Shown here in pieces: positions 8,535 through 15,884 of a stretch of 26,895 nt of DNA (position 1 is its first letter; the number at the start of each line of letters is the position of its first letter). The DNA comes from JBBQIY01 sp964618405. GTDB lineage: Bacteria > Verrucomicrobiota > Kiritimatiellia > RFP12 > UBA3636. The notes under the pieces are model-generated. The model saw only the letters and a program-made list of their open reading frames with translations. It was not told where the DNA came from and searched no databases. Location of the stretch: the NCBI GenBank assembly GCA_964618405.1, contig CAZUAY010000010.1, forward strand, positions 1 to 26,895, read 5' to 3'. A program made the position numbers and the translations under genes.

Positions 8535-9377
8535 ATGCTCAACTGGGTGTCTGAAGAACTCACCGCGATGCAGAATGTCATGCCGGATCACCCGCTCGTC
8601 AGTGCGGTTTTATGGCATGTTCCTGCTGCTATTGGAAGTCGCTTCAGTGCGAGTGATTGGTTTACCAACGAGGACCTCAAGGAATGCGAAAGTTTTACAG
8701 GCGAACGTCGGCGTGACGAGTGGCTTGCTGTGCGCATCGCGCTCAAGCGATTGATTGTTCGTGATGGCATTGCCGAGATGCCACAGCATGTGCACGTGCG
8801 CAAGAACGAAAAGGGCTGCCCGCATGTGGTTGTCTACAATCCAGACAACGGACGTTATGCACGGCTTTCTTGTTCGCTTTCCCACAAGGGATCCCTAGTT
8901 TTTGCAGCGTATGCGAAAAGGGCAGGCATTCGGATCGGCATCGACATGGAAAAGCGATCGTGGCGACTACCCTATCTACGCAAGCGGTTCATCTCAGAAC
9001 ACGACCGCATGATCGACAAGGACGATCATGTGGGAGATTGTACGGTGCTCTGGACGTTTAAAGAAGCGGGCACGAAATTGCTGGGTACGGGTATGGCGTA
9101 TGGCTTGGCCAACATGCAATGCCGCGAAACGAGCGTTGGGCTCTGCGAATTGCGTGACACGGGCGGCACTCACTATGTGGGTCGCTACAACTGGTTCGGT
9201 AAATACGCTTTAGCTGTTGTTACCGAACAAGTCCTCGGTGCTGATCTTGTAAAAACCACTTCAGCCCACCCTGAACGCTCATGGTATGAGCGAATGGCCA
9301 GAGCGCGACGTTTGCGGGAGCTCCGTAAGAACCGGCGCGTTTCGGCCCACCTTGAACGGGTAAAATCACGCACCTAA
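8535..9377 (+). CDS. 4'-phosphopantetheinyl transferase superfamily protein
   Basis: The 280-aa protein should transfer the phosphopantetheine arm of coenzyme A to a serine of a carrier protein. The Mg-binding and catalytic residues are present: GIDMEKRSW with Asp137 and Glu139, and WTFKEAGTKLLG with Trp173, Lys176, Glu177 and Lys181. Size and the two-lobe layout fit the Sfp type rather than the short AcpS type. ATG 8535 has GGAG immediately upstream; Met12 (8568) is an alternative. The C-terminal 40 residues form a strongly basic tail (repeated RR/RK pairs) not expected in the family. No carrier protein, PKS or NRPS gene is in the window, so its target is unknown. It probably shares a transcript with asd. 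Confidence 0.85.
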   Translation: MLNWVSEELTAMQNVMPDHPLVSAVLWHVPAAIGSRFSASDWFTNEDLKECESFTGERRRDEWLAVRIALKRLIVRDGIAEMPQHVHVRKNEKGCPHVVVYNPDNGRYARLSCSLSHKGSLVFAAYAKRAGIRIGIDMEKRSWRLPYLRKRFISEHDRMIDKDDHVGDCTVLWTFKEAGTKLLGTGMAYGLANMQCRETSVGLCELRDTGGTHYVGRYNWFGKYALAVVTEQVLGADLVKTTSAHPERSWYERMARARRLRELRKNRRVSAHLERVKSRT

Positions 9378-9432
9378 CCTGGGTGGGGAGTCCTGCGGTA
9401 TTTGGATAACGAGCACGAAGAGGAGAATAGCG

Positions 9433-10314
9433 ATGAGGTTAGATGCGAGTCAAGAAAGACAAATTGCGGCGTTGACGATTGCTGGAAGCGACTGTGGCGG
9501 AAATGCTGGAATTCAAGCAGATATCCGCGCTTTCCACACCTTTGGGCTTCATGCCTGCACGGTGATCACGGCCTTAACGGCACAGAATCCGTACGGTGTG
9601 CGCGCGGTAATGATCCCAGAAGCGGATTTCATCGGCGACCAGATTGATGCGGTTTTGGAGGAGTACGCTATTTCGGCGTTGAAGACGGGCATGTTAGCAA
9701 CCGCGGACGTCATTGAGGTGGTCTCCGGGCGTTTGGCAACGCGTACTGAGATCAAAAAGGTCGTGGACCCCGTCATGATCGCCACCAGCGGTGCTAAGCT
9801 CCTCCGCGATGATGCGGTCGAGGTCCTGAAGCAAAAATTGTTACCGCTGGCTACGCTGATTACGCCCAATATTCCCGAAGCGGAGGTGATTCTTGGAAGC
9901 GTAATTTCGTCCCGTGAAGCGATGGCCTCAGCCGCCATCGATCTCTATCGAAACTTCGGATGCGCGGCACTTGTCAAAGGAGGACATCGTTCCGGTGGCG
10001 AGGCGGAAGATGTTCTCTTCGACGGGAACGCACTTACGTGGTACAGCACGTCTGTCGTTTCGAATCCCTTGTCTACGCACGGCACGGGTTGCTCGCTCGG
10101 CGCAGCGATTGCCGCATCGTTAGCGTGCGGACGCGACATTCGCACGGCAGTAGCCGAGGGCAAGGCATACGTCTACGAGTCGATTCGTTCCAGTGTCCGT
10201 GTAGGGCCGCGAGCGACGGTCTTAGGATCCCCCGATGGAATCGAGAGGGCACTTCGCGAAGTGACGATGACGGTGGAGAAGTCGCGAGAAGAAGTCGCGA
10301 GTCGCGAGGGGTGA
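9433..10314 (+). CDS. thiD: Hydroxymethylpyrimidine/phosphomethylpyrimidine kinase
   Basis: The 293-aa ribokinase-fold enzyme phosphorylates HMP and then HMP-P in thiamine synthesis. It shows the N-terminal substrate motif TIAGSDCGGNAGIQADIRAF (residues 15-34; more often SGG where this has GGN), VVDPVM, LITPNIPEAE, VKGGH, and the catalytic THGTGCS with Cys220. A strong SD (GAAGAGGAG) sits 7 nt before the ATG. The family usually ends around residue 265-275. Here the last residues (KSREEVASREG) and the stop codon are encoded by an AGTCGCG heptamer repeat (10280-10320) of the intergenic type seen elsewhere in the window, so the natural stop was probably displaced by repeat invasion. Confidence 0.92.
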   Translation: MRLDASQERQIAALTIAGSDCGGNAGIQADIRAFHTFGLHACTVITALTAQNPYGVRAVMIPEADFIGDQIDAVLEEYAISALKTGMLATADVIEVVSGRLATRTEIKKVVDPVMIATSGAKLLRDDAVEVLKQKLLPLATLITPNIPEAEVILGSVISSREAMASAAIDLYRNFGCAALVKGGHRSGGEAEDVLFDGNALTWYSTSVVSNPLSTHGTGCSLGAAIAASLACGRDIRTAVAEGKAYVYESIRSSVRVGPRATVLGSPDGIERALREVTMTVEKSREEVASREG

Positions 10315-10320
10315 GTCGCT
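10280..10320. repeat. Heptamer repeat at 3' end of thiD
   Basis: Copies of AGTCGCG occur at 10280-10286, 10293-10299 and 10300-10306. They are followed in phase by a diverged unit that contains the thiD stop codon and by AGTCGCT (10314-10320). The unit matches the AGTKGYG heptamers of the island at 12821-13023. The rest of the 165-nt gap to the kinase gene holds no gene; I see only short weak hairpins there and no confident promoter. Confidence 0.6.
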
Positions 10321-10479
10321 ACTTCTGGTTACGCCTCGTTTCGGGCGTTGTGCAAACGCTCTGATTATGATAGTCTTTTGATTTCAGTCCTGACCCCTGT
10401 GCGATTCTCCCAAGGTTAATCGCTTTTTGAGATGTCTCGCATGGATACGGCATTCGCATAATGAATGTAGGAATATGAT

Positions 10480-12819
10480 ATGAAGCTCAAAACCCAGATT
10501 GTGCTGACAACCCATCTTGTTCTTATCGTTGCATCGCTTGTTTTCGGTGTCTTCAGCTATCGAGCGACTCGACGTGTTTTTATAAATGAACTCGATGCTC
10601 GGCTACTGGCGGCTGCTAGCATGATCTGGGCGGGATTGCCGGAAAATTATCACGAGACCATCACAGGCCCGGATTCGGTCGATGCGGCGACTTATCGCGA
10701 TGTTGTGTTAAAGCGGAGTAGCTTGGCAACCGGGCTAGGTGTCGATTATCTTTTTAGCGTCAGGCTGATTGATGGGCAGCCGTGTTACACGAGCGTATCA
10801 ACTGCTTCGTCGAGCTCACAGACAAACGCCTTCCCTGCGTTTTGCTCAGTGATGGAGGACCCAGGCTTGCTTGAATCGACCCTGCACACCATGAAGCCGC
10901 AGCACGTTGATGCGGTCCTGTCGGGTCGTAAGTTACGGGTGGCGCTTTACCCGTTTTGGGCGGGTGGTTCGCTTTGCGTGTCGGGTGCTGGGATGGAAAA
11001 ATCTTACATGAGTGCGGTTGTCAGGGATGTGCTCAGCCAAGTCGCGATCTTCTGCCTCCTTGCGATGTTGGTGGCCATGCTGATCGACTTCTATCTGGTT
11101 CGTGTGATCAGCAAGCCCATGGAGAGCCTCACGCCGCCTGAGGGCGGCAGTCACCGGTCGGCGGTCGTGAGTTCAGGATCCGACGAAATCCGAGTGTTGG
11201 CCGATAACATCAACAAGATGAGTGATGCAATCAACACGACGGTGACCCAGTGTAGGGAGGTGGAAAAGAACCTGCGAGCCAGCGAGCACAAATATCGCTT
11301 CCTCACCGAGCACACGACGGATGTGATTTGGAGTCTTGATGAGCAATTGCGCGTTGATTACTTAAGCCCCTCAGATGAGAAGTTTCGAGGTTTTCGGGCA
11401 GAAGATGTTCTTGGGACGCCGGTCTGGGATAGCATTGATCCGGCCGAATTGAAACGGTTGCGGGACAATCCCGAGTTTCTCGCCGCAGAATGGAGTCTTA
11501 TCAAGGCGGGTGGTTCGCGAACGTATGAACTTAATTTGAAGCGCTGCGAGGGCGATCCCGTTCTTGCGGAGGTGACCGTTAGCGCGTATCTCGATGCTGC
11601 AGGCGTCATCCGCGGCTACCATGGGAAAGTCCATGATATCCGCGAACGTCGCCGCCTTGAGGAGGAACGCAACAAGGTTGAGCGACTTCAGAGTGTTGGG
11701 ACGCTTGCAGGGGGCATTGCGCACGATTTTAACAACATTCTCATGGGACTTTTTGGCAACATTGAACTCGCTAAGGACTTGCTAGACCCCGAATCTCACG
11801 AGTATGAACTGCTTGAAGAAGCGAGTCGCTCCATGAGTCGAGCGGTACGGTTGACGAAACAACTCCTCGTTTTTTCAAAGGGCGGCGATCCACAAAAAGA
11901 TAGCAAGGTGGACATTGGCTCCCTCGTGAAGGAAGTAGCGGAATTCGATCTTTCAGGCAGTAACGTGAAGCTTTGCTTTAGCAAGGACGATCAACCCCAT
12001 GCGACAGCAGTCGATCGCGGGCAGATCGAGCAAGTCGTATCCAATATTGTGATCAACGCACGGCAGGCGATGCGAGCTGGCGGAGAAGTGAAAATTTCTG
12101 TACAAAACGTAGAAGTAAAGCAGGGGGAAATCCAGCACCTTGACGCAGGGAATTACATCCGATGTTCGATCCAAGATCAGGGGCCAGGAATTATCCTTGC
12201 GATTCAAAAACGGATTTTTGAGCCTTATTTTACAACCAAAAGCATGGGCAGTGGCCTCGGTCTTGCAACGGCGTATTCAATTATTAAAAAACATGGAGGA
12301 ACTCTTGAACTCTCCTCTCTGGAAGGCCACGGTGCAGTCTTCACGTTCTACCTTCCCGTCGAAATGCATCCCGGTGATGTTGAGCCTGAAAAAGAACCCG
12401 AATTGCCGACGAATGCAAACCCAGCTAGGCTGGCAGGCGGCGTGTTGATTATGGATGACGAGGTTCTGATCTGTGCACTCCTCAAAAAAATGCTTAACTT
12501 AGAAGGGGTTCATGTGGAAACGGCCGCGAATGCCCAGTCGGCTGTAATGCTCTACAAACAGGCGCTTGATGCTAAAAATCCCTTTGCCTGCGCCATCTTG
12601 GACCTGACCATTACTGGTGGTTCCGGCGGAGCTGAGGTTGTAAAAGAACTCCGAGAATTGGATCCCGATCTCTTAGCGATTGCCACGAGTGGCTATACCG
12701 ACAACGCAATCATGTCGGAATGCAGAAAACACGGATTCGACACCGTTATCGCCAAGCCATACTCCCGCATCGAAGTGCTTCGACTTTTAGAATCGATCGG
12801 CGTGATCAAACGCGGGTAG
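10480..12819 (+). CDS. Hybrid sensor histidine kinase with receiver domain
   Basis: The product is 779 aa. It has a transmembrane segment at about 9-28, an extracytoplasmic sensor of about 150 residues, and a second transmembrane segment at about 186-208. A HAMP-like linker (206-260) follows, then a PAS domain (about 263-390). The HisKA domain has phospho-acceptor His415 in GGIAHDFNN, and the HATPase domain has an N-box (SNIVINARQAM), G1 (DQGPGI) and G2 (GSGLGLATAYSIIKKHGG). The C-terminal receiver (653-779) contains the acidic pocket Asp659/Asp660, acceptor Asp708 and Lys759. All residues for autophosphorylation and phosphotransfer are present. AGGA precedes the ATG. No output regulator lies next to it, so signal and target are unknown; phosphate may pass to a regulator elsewhere. 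Its stop codon is followed at once by the repeat island. Confidence 0.93.
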   Translation: MKLKTQIVLTTHLVLIVASLVFGVFSYRATRRVFINELDARLLAAASMIWAGLPENYHETITGPDSVDAATYRDVVLKRSSLATGLGVDYLFSVRLIDGQPCYTSVSTASSSSQTNAFPAFCSVMEDPGLLESTLHTMKPQHVDAVLSGRKLRVALYPFWAGGSLCVSGAGMEKSYMSAVVRDVLSQVAIFCLLAMLVAMLIDFYLVRVISKPMESLTPPEGGSHRSAVVSSGSDEIRVLADNINKMSDAINTTVTQCREVEKNLRASEHKYRFLTEHTTDVIWSLDEQLRVDYLSPSDEKFRGFRAEDVLGTPVWDSIDPAELKRLRDNPEFLAAEWSLIKAGGSRTYELNLKRCEGDPVLAEVTVSAYLDAAGVIRGYHGKVHDIRERRRLEEERNKVERLQSVGTLAGGIAHDFNNILMGLFGNIELAKDLLDPESHEYELLEEASRSMSRAVRLTKQLLVFSKGGDPQKDSKVDIGSLVKEVAEFDLSGSNVKLCFSKDDQPHATAVDRGQIEQVVSNIVINARQAMRAGGEVKISVQNVEVKQGEIQHLDAGNYIRCSIQDQGPGIILAIQKRIFEPYFTTKSMGSGLGLATAYSIIKKHGGTLELSSLEGHGAVFTFYLPVEMHPGDVEPEKEPELPTNANPARLAGGVLIMDDEVLICALLKKMLNLEGVHVETAANAQSAVMLYKQALDAKNPFACAILDLTITGGSGGAEVVKELRELDPDLLAIATSGYTDNAIMSECRKHGFDTVIAKPYSRIEVLRLLESIGVIKRG

Positions 12820-12820
12820 C

Positions 12821-12876
12821 CTAAGAGAAGTGGCATAAGAGAAGTAGCGAGTAGTGAGTTGCGAGTGGCGAGTTGC
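12821..12876. repeat. In-phase heptamer array, island A left part
   Basis: Eight 7-bp units run in one phase, starting one base after the kinase stop codon. The later ones are GAGTTGC/GAGTGGC-type and the first four form a 14-bp double unit (TAAGAGAAGTRGC). Divergence between units is one to three bases. Part of the 309-nt gap between the kinase and the HAD gene. Confidence 0.75.
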
Positions 12877-12884
12877 GAAATAAC

Positions 12885-12920
12885 CTTGTCGCTAACTTTG
12901 TCGTAAGCTTTGTCGAACCA
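12885..12920. repeat. Three tandem 12-bp units, island A
   Basis: Three consecutive 12-mers of the form YTTGTCGNWARC (reverse complement close to CGACAAAGYTWA) lie between two heptamer arrays. The same 12-mer, again as three units, occurs at 18696-18731 and 23833-23868 in the opposite orientation. Confidence 0.75.
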
Positions 12921-12923
12921 AGA

Positions 12924-13023
12924 AGTTGCGAGTTGTGAGTGGCGAGTGGCATTCAACGACTCGCCTCTTGCTATCCCCTCGCAACTCTCGACTCGTCACG
13001 CTCGCCACTCGCCACTCGCCACT
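12924..13023. repeat. Inverted heptamer arrays, island A right part
   Basis: Four AGTKGYG-type heptamers (12924-12951) face an array in the opposite orientation, with CGCCACT three times in perfect tandem (13003-13023) and diverged copies from 12980. The two can pair through at least 14 bp (GCCACTCGCCACTC and its complement), giving a large potential hairpin between the kinase and HAD genes. Confidence 0.7.
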
Positions 13024-13037
13024 TAACTAAATGTCGT

Positions 13038-13067
13038 TTGACTGTACACGCGGATATAGTGTATATT
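13038..13067 (+). promoter_or_regulatory. Sigma70-type promoter for HAD-like gene
   Basis: TTGACT (13038-13043) and TATATT (13062-13067) with an 18-nt spacer lie just after repeat island A. A small inverted repeat TACAC (13045-13049) / GTGTA (13059-13063) sits inside the spacer and could be an operator. The transcript would carry a leader of about 55 nt ending in a strong GGGAGGAATAG ribosome-binding site. Confidence 0.55.
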
Positions 13068-13128
13068 CCATTCATTCATTACGCCATAATTATCACAGGT
13101 GGAGTTCATTCATTTTCGGGAGGAATAG

Positions 13129-13839
13129 ATGTCAGACAAGGAAATAGTTCAAGAGCCGGAAACCGCAGCAAAACGTGCATGTGGTTTGGTTGTCGATTTC
13201 GATTACACGATCATCGATGGAATCGGCATGCTAGAAAAAGTTTTTACAAAGGCTCTTGGTGCTGCAGGCGTCAGTGTGACACCGTCCCTGTTTGTACGCA
13301 GTTTGTTCGGCTCGAAAGCGGCTTGTGCCGTCACGAAGCTGCTTGGGGCAGGATCGGCAGTTACGTCCGAAGCTGTGCTGGCTCCGCTCCCAGCGGCAAT
13401 GGACAAGGCGGTTGAGAACGCCCCCGTCAATACAACGGTAGTGGATATCTGCAAGCAGACGATTGACCAAGGCTTCAAAGTGCTTTTCGTCACCTCGCGT
13501 TCACTTGCTATTGTCGAGCAAAAACTTGAATTGGCTGGCATCCCAGAAGCTCAACTCTTGAAGGTCGATCGTTCTGATCGCATTGGGGAGTATGCGCCTG
13601 AGATTTGGGTTAAAGCTGCTCGTGCGCTCCGATTGAATCCTCGCCACTGCACCGTGATAGCGGCGAGTGCTACTTCTGTCCGCCAAGCTATCGTAGCGAG
13701 TATGCGTACAGCAGCCTTTACAAACCCACTTATCAACTTTGAAGACTTCACTGGCGTTGATTTCATTGCGGAGGGTTTGGATCGGGACACGATTATCACG
13801 CGCGTCCTCGATCTCGTCTCCTCGCGGGATGACGCATAG
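13129..13839 (+). CDS. HAD-superfamily-like protein with degenerate active site
   Basis: The 236-aa protein has the beta-phosphoglucomutase/phosphatase type of HAD fold. Motif I is intact (DFDYT, Asp23 and Asp25) after an unusual 17-residue N-terminal extension, a helical cap covers about 30-100, and motif II is VTSRS (around 124). In the stretch normally reading GKPAPD...VIEDS, this protein has GEYAPEIW and VIAASATS (Ala178, Ala179), so the motif III lysine and the motif IV acidic pair are both replaced. The alignment is otherwise clear (KAARALRLNPRHC). It may be a pseudo-enzyme or bind a ligand. A strong SD (GGGAGGAATAG) fixes the start. It stands alone, convergent with mutL. Confidence 0.75.
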   Translation: MSDKEIVQEPETAAKRACGLVVDFDYTIIDGIGMLEKVFTKALGAAGVSVTPSLFVRSLFGSKAACAVTKLLGAGSAVTSEAVLAPLPAAMDKAVENAPVNTTVVDICKQTIDQGFKVLFVTSRSLAIVEQKLELAGIPEAQLLKVDRSDRIGEYAPEIWVKAARALRLNPRHCTVIAASATSVRQAIVASMRTAAFTNPLINFEDFTGVDFIAEGLDRDTIITRVLDLVSSRDDA

Positions 13840-13873
13840 GCATCTCTTCTCTCGAGGGGGCCTTCTCGTTCAG

Positions 13874-15751
13874 CTAGTTTTTTCCAAATCGTCTATCCAG
13901 TTCGCGGGATGAGGTATAAATCATAGTCGGCCTCCCCGAGGGACTCGTATAGGGCATGTTGCATCCCGCCAGCTCGACAATGATCGAGGTTAACTCCTGA
14001 ATCGAGAGCGTGTGGCTTGTTCGCACCGCCGCACGGCTTGCGGCTTTCGCGATCGTTTCCTGTCGCCAATGATCTTTGCCGCGTTTCGTCCCGACGTCTT
14101 CAAACGCTGTGGCCGTATCGATGAGAACCGCCTCGCAAGCTGTTCCTGAAAGGATGTCCGGCATGGCGTCTACAATAAACGTCTCTTTGCCGAACGGTTC
14201 GATACCAAAACCCATTTCGCGAAGCAAGGGGAGAACGCTTTCGATGCGCCGGTAGTCGAGGGGCGTCATGTCGACAGATTGCGGAATAAGCAAACGCTGC
14301 GAGGCGCAGGGGGCTGCGCCAGATTCTCCGGTGAGTTTTTCGTATAACACACGTTCATGCGCAGCCGCAGGATCAAGAACCGCATAACCATCGTTCGTTT
14401 CTAGCATCGCATAGCCCGAACTGAGCCTGCCGACAATGCGAAACTGAGTCCACGGCGCACCCGTGGGCATGGTGACAATCACGCCTTCGCCCTCGCGATC
14501 CGTCTGAGCTGGAATCGGTGCGGGGCCACTGAAGGTTTCGGCGGAAGGCGTATCGAACGGGAAAGTCGGGACCGGCCGCACGGGTGGAACGCTTGTGACC
14601 ACGACGTCCGGTGGAGGCATTCGAAATGTCGTGGCTGACGAATCGCCAAACGGAGGAGACGAGGCCGGAGAGCGATCTACGTTGTGTTGTGGAGCGGGGG
14701 GCGTTCCCATGGTGGGATCGAGAGCGTTGCTCACGGCGGGAATCGGGGAGGCGGAGCGGTTTAGCGCGCCCGAAATTGCGACGATCACGGCGTCCCGAAC
14801 TTCGGAGATGTTTCGGAAACGCACTTCTCGCTTTGTGGGGTGAACATTGACATCAACGTGCTCGGGCGGCAAGTCGATAAAGAGGTAGATGATGGGTTTG
14901 CGGTCGCCCTCCAGCTTCGGATAGGCCTCTGTGATTGCATACTGCACGATGGGCGCGGTCGCTGGGCGTCGATTAATGTACACACGCTGCCCGTTACGGT
15001 CCGCTCGTGTCCAGGACGGAATGCCAACATAGCCGAAAACGCGGACCACGCCGAGCGTGGTGTCGAGCGGAACGAGTCGCTCCATCTCCTCGTGTCCGGA
15101 GATTTCCATGATGCGGTCATGCAAGGTTTCACACGGAGCGAGCTGGTAGGTGATTTCGCCATCGCATGTTAACGACAGCGCGACATGGGGGTGGGCGAGG
15201 GCATGAATAAGGAAGGTATTCCGGATATAAGCTTGTTCGGTCTGAAACGAGCGCAAAAAATTACGGCGAGCTGGCACGTTGAAGAAGAGATCGCGCACCT
15301 CAATGCACGTGCCCGGCGGACATCCACAGTCCTTCACGTCTAGCATCTTGCCTCCCGCGAGCGTCACCTCGGTACCGCAATCGTCTTCATGACGGCGCGT
15401 GCTGAGCGTAAAGCGCGAGACCGAGGCAATAGAGGCCAGCGCCTCGCCACGAAAGCCCAGCGTGGCAATGTGTTCGATATCGTCAACATCCTGAATCTTG
15501 CTCGTCGCTTGCCGCTCTGGCGCCATGATAGCATCGTCCCGATTCATCCCGTAACCGTTATCGGCGACGCGAATCAGCTTACGGCCCCCAGCGGTAATGA
15601 CAATGTCGAGCCGAGTCGACCCCGCGTCGAGGGCGTTTTCGAGAAGCTCCTTCACGACCGAGGCAGGGCGCTCAACAACCTCTCCTGCGGCGATTTTATT
15701 GGCCACGTGAGTTGATAGCATTCTGATTTTTGATCCCTCGGTCTTGCTCAT
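13874..15751 (-). CDS. mutL: DNA mismatch repair protein MutL
   Basis: The 625-aa protein couples mismatch recognition by MutS to downstream repair. The N-terminal GHKL ATPase is complete: VANKIAAGEVVERPASVVKE (residues 15-34) with the catalytic Glu, DNGYGM, and TLGFRGEALASI. A proline-rich linker spans about 335-420, then the C-terminal dimerisation domain. The position of the MutL endonuclease motif DQHA-x2-E-x4-E reads DPAAAHERVLYE (460-471), lacking the Gln and His, and the CPHGRP-like motif near the C-terminus is SPSGRP. This copy is therefore probably not a nicking endonuclease. Start ATG at 15751 gives the usual short lead to the ATPase. It is divergent from the DAHP synthase gene. Confidence 0.95.
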   Translation of the reverse strand: MSKTEGSKIRMLSTHVANKIAAGEVVERPASVVKELLENALDAGSTRLDIVITAGGRKLIRVADNGYGMNRDDAIMAPERQATSKIQDVDDIEHIATLGFRGEALASIASVSRFTLSTRRHEDDCGTEVTLAGGKMLDVKDCGCPPGTCIEVRDLFFNVPARRNFLRSFQTEQAYIRNTFLIHALAHPHVALSLTCDGEITYQLAPCETLHDRIMEISGHEEMERLVPLDTTLGVVRVFGYVGIPSWTRADRNGQRVYINRRPATAPIVQYAITEAYPKLEGDRKPIIYLFIDLPPEHVDVNVHPTKREVRFRNISEVRDAVIVAISGALNRSASPIPAVSNALDPTMGTPPAPQHNVDRSPASSPPFGDSSATTFRMPPPDVVVTSVPPVRPVPTFPFDTPSAETFSGPAPIPAQTDREGEGVIVTMPTGAPWTQFRIVGRLSSGYAMLETNDGYAVLDPAAAHERVLYEKLTGESGAAPCASQRLLIPQSVDMTPLDYRRIESVLPLLREMGFGIEPFGKETFIVDAMPDILSGTACEAVLIDTATAFEDVGTKRGKDHWRQETIAKAASRAAVRTSHTLSIQELTSIIVELAGCNMPYTSPSGRPTMIYTSSRELDRRFGKN

Positions 15752-15790
15752 CTGGCAATCTTAACACAACCGTTTTCAAAAGGAAAACCG

Positions 15791-15813
15791 TTTCAAGCTC
15801 AAATTGCTTGAAA
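15791..15813. promoter_or_regulatory. Inverted repeat overlapping aroF promoter
   Basis: TTTCAAGC (15791-15798) and GCTTGAAA (15806-15813) form a perfect 8-bp inverted repeat with a 7-nt centre. The right arm contains the -35 hexamer of the DAHP synthase promoter, which is the arrangement of a repressor operator. It lies in the 133-nt gap shared with the divergent mutL gene, so it could affect both. Confidence 0.5.
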
Positions 15814-15836
15814 TGAGAGGGGTAGGGTGATAGAAT
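15808..15836 (+). promoter_or_regulatory. Sigma70-type promoter for DAHP synthase
   Basis: TTGAAA (15808-15813) and TAGAAT (15831-15836) are separated by exactly 17 nt, upstream of the ATG at 15885. The -35 box is embedded in an 8-bp inverted repeat. Confidence 0.6.
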
Positions 15837-15884
15837 TGAAGTTTCAAATGACTAACACAGCGCTTAGGCGCGAGAGCAAGAATC

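Noticed and set aside
10315..10479. Hairpins ACGCC/GGCGT and GCGTT/AACGC as a thiD terminator
   Set aside because: Stems are only 5 bp, overlapping each other, and no T-run follows.
12821..13023. Possible CRISPR array
   Set aside because: Units are 7 or 12 bp, contiguous and without spacers; no cas genes nearby.
12939..13415. Plus-strand frame of 158 codons overlapping island A and the HAD gene
   Set aside because: Its first part is heptamer repeat and the rest is an out-of-frame shadow of the HAD-like gene.
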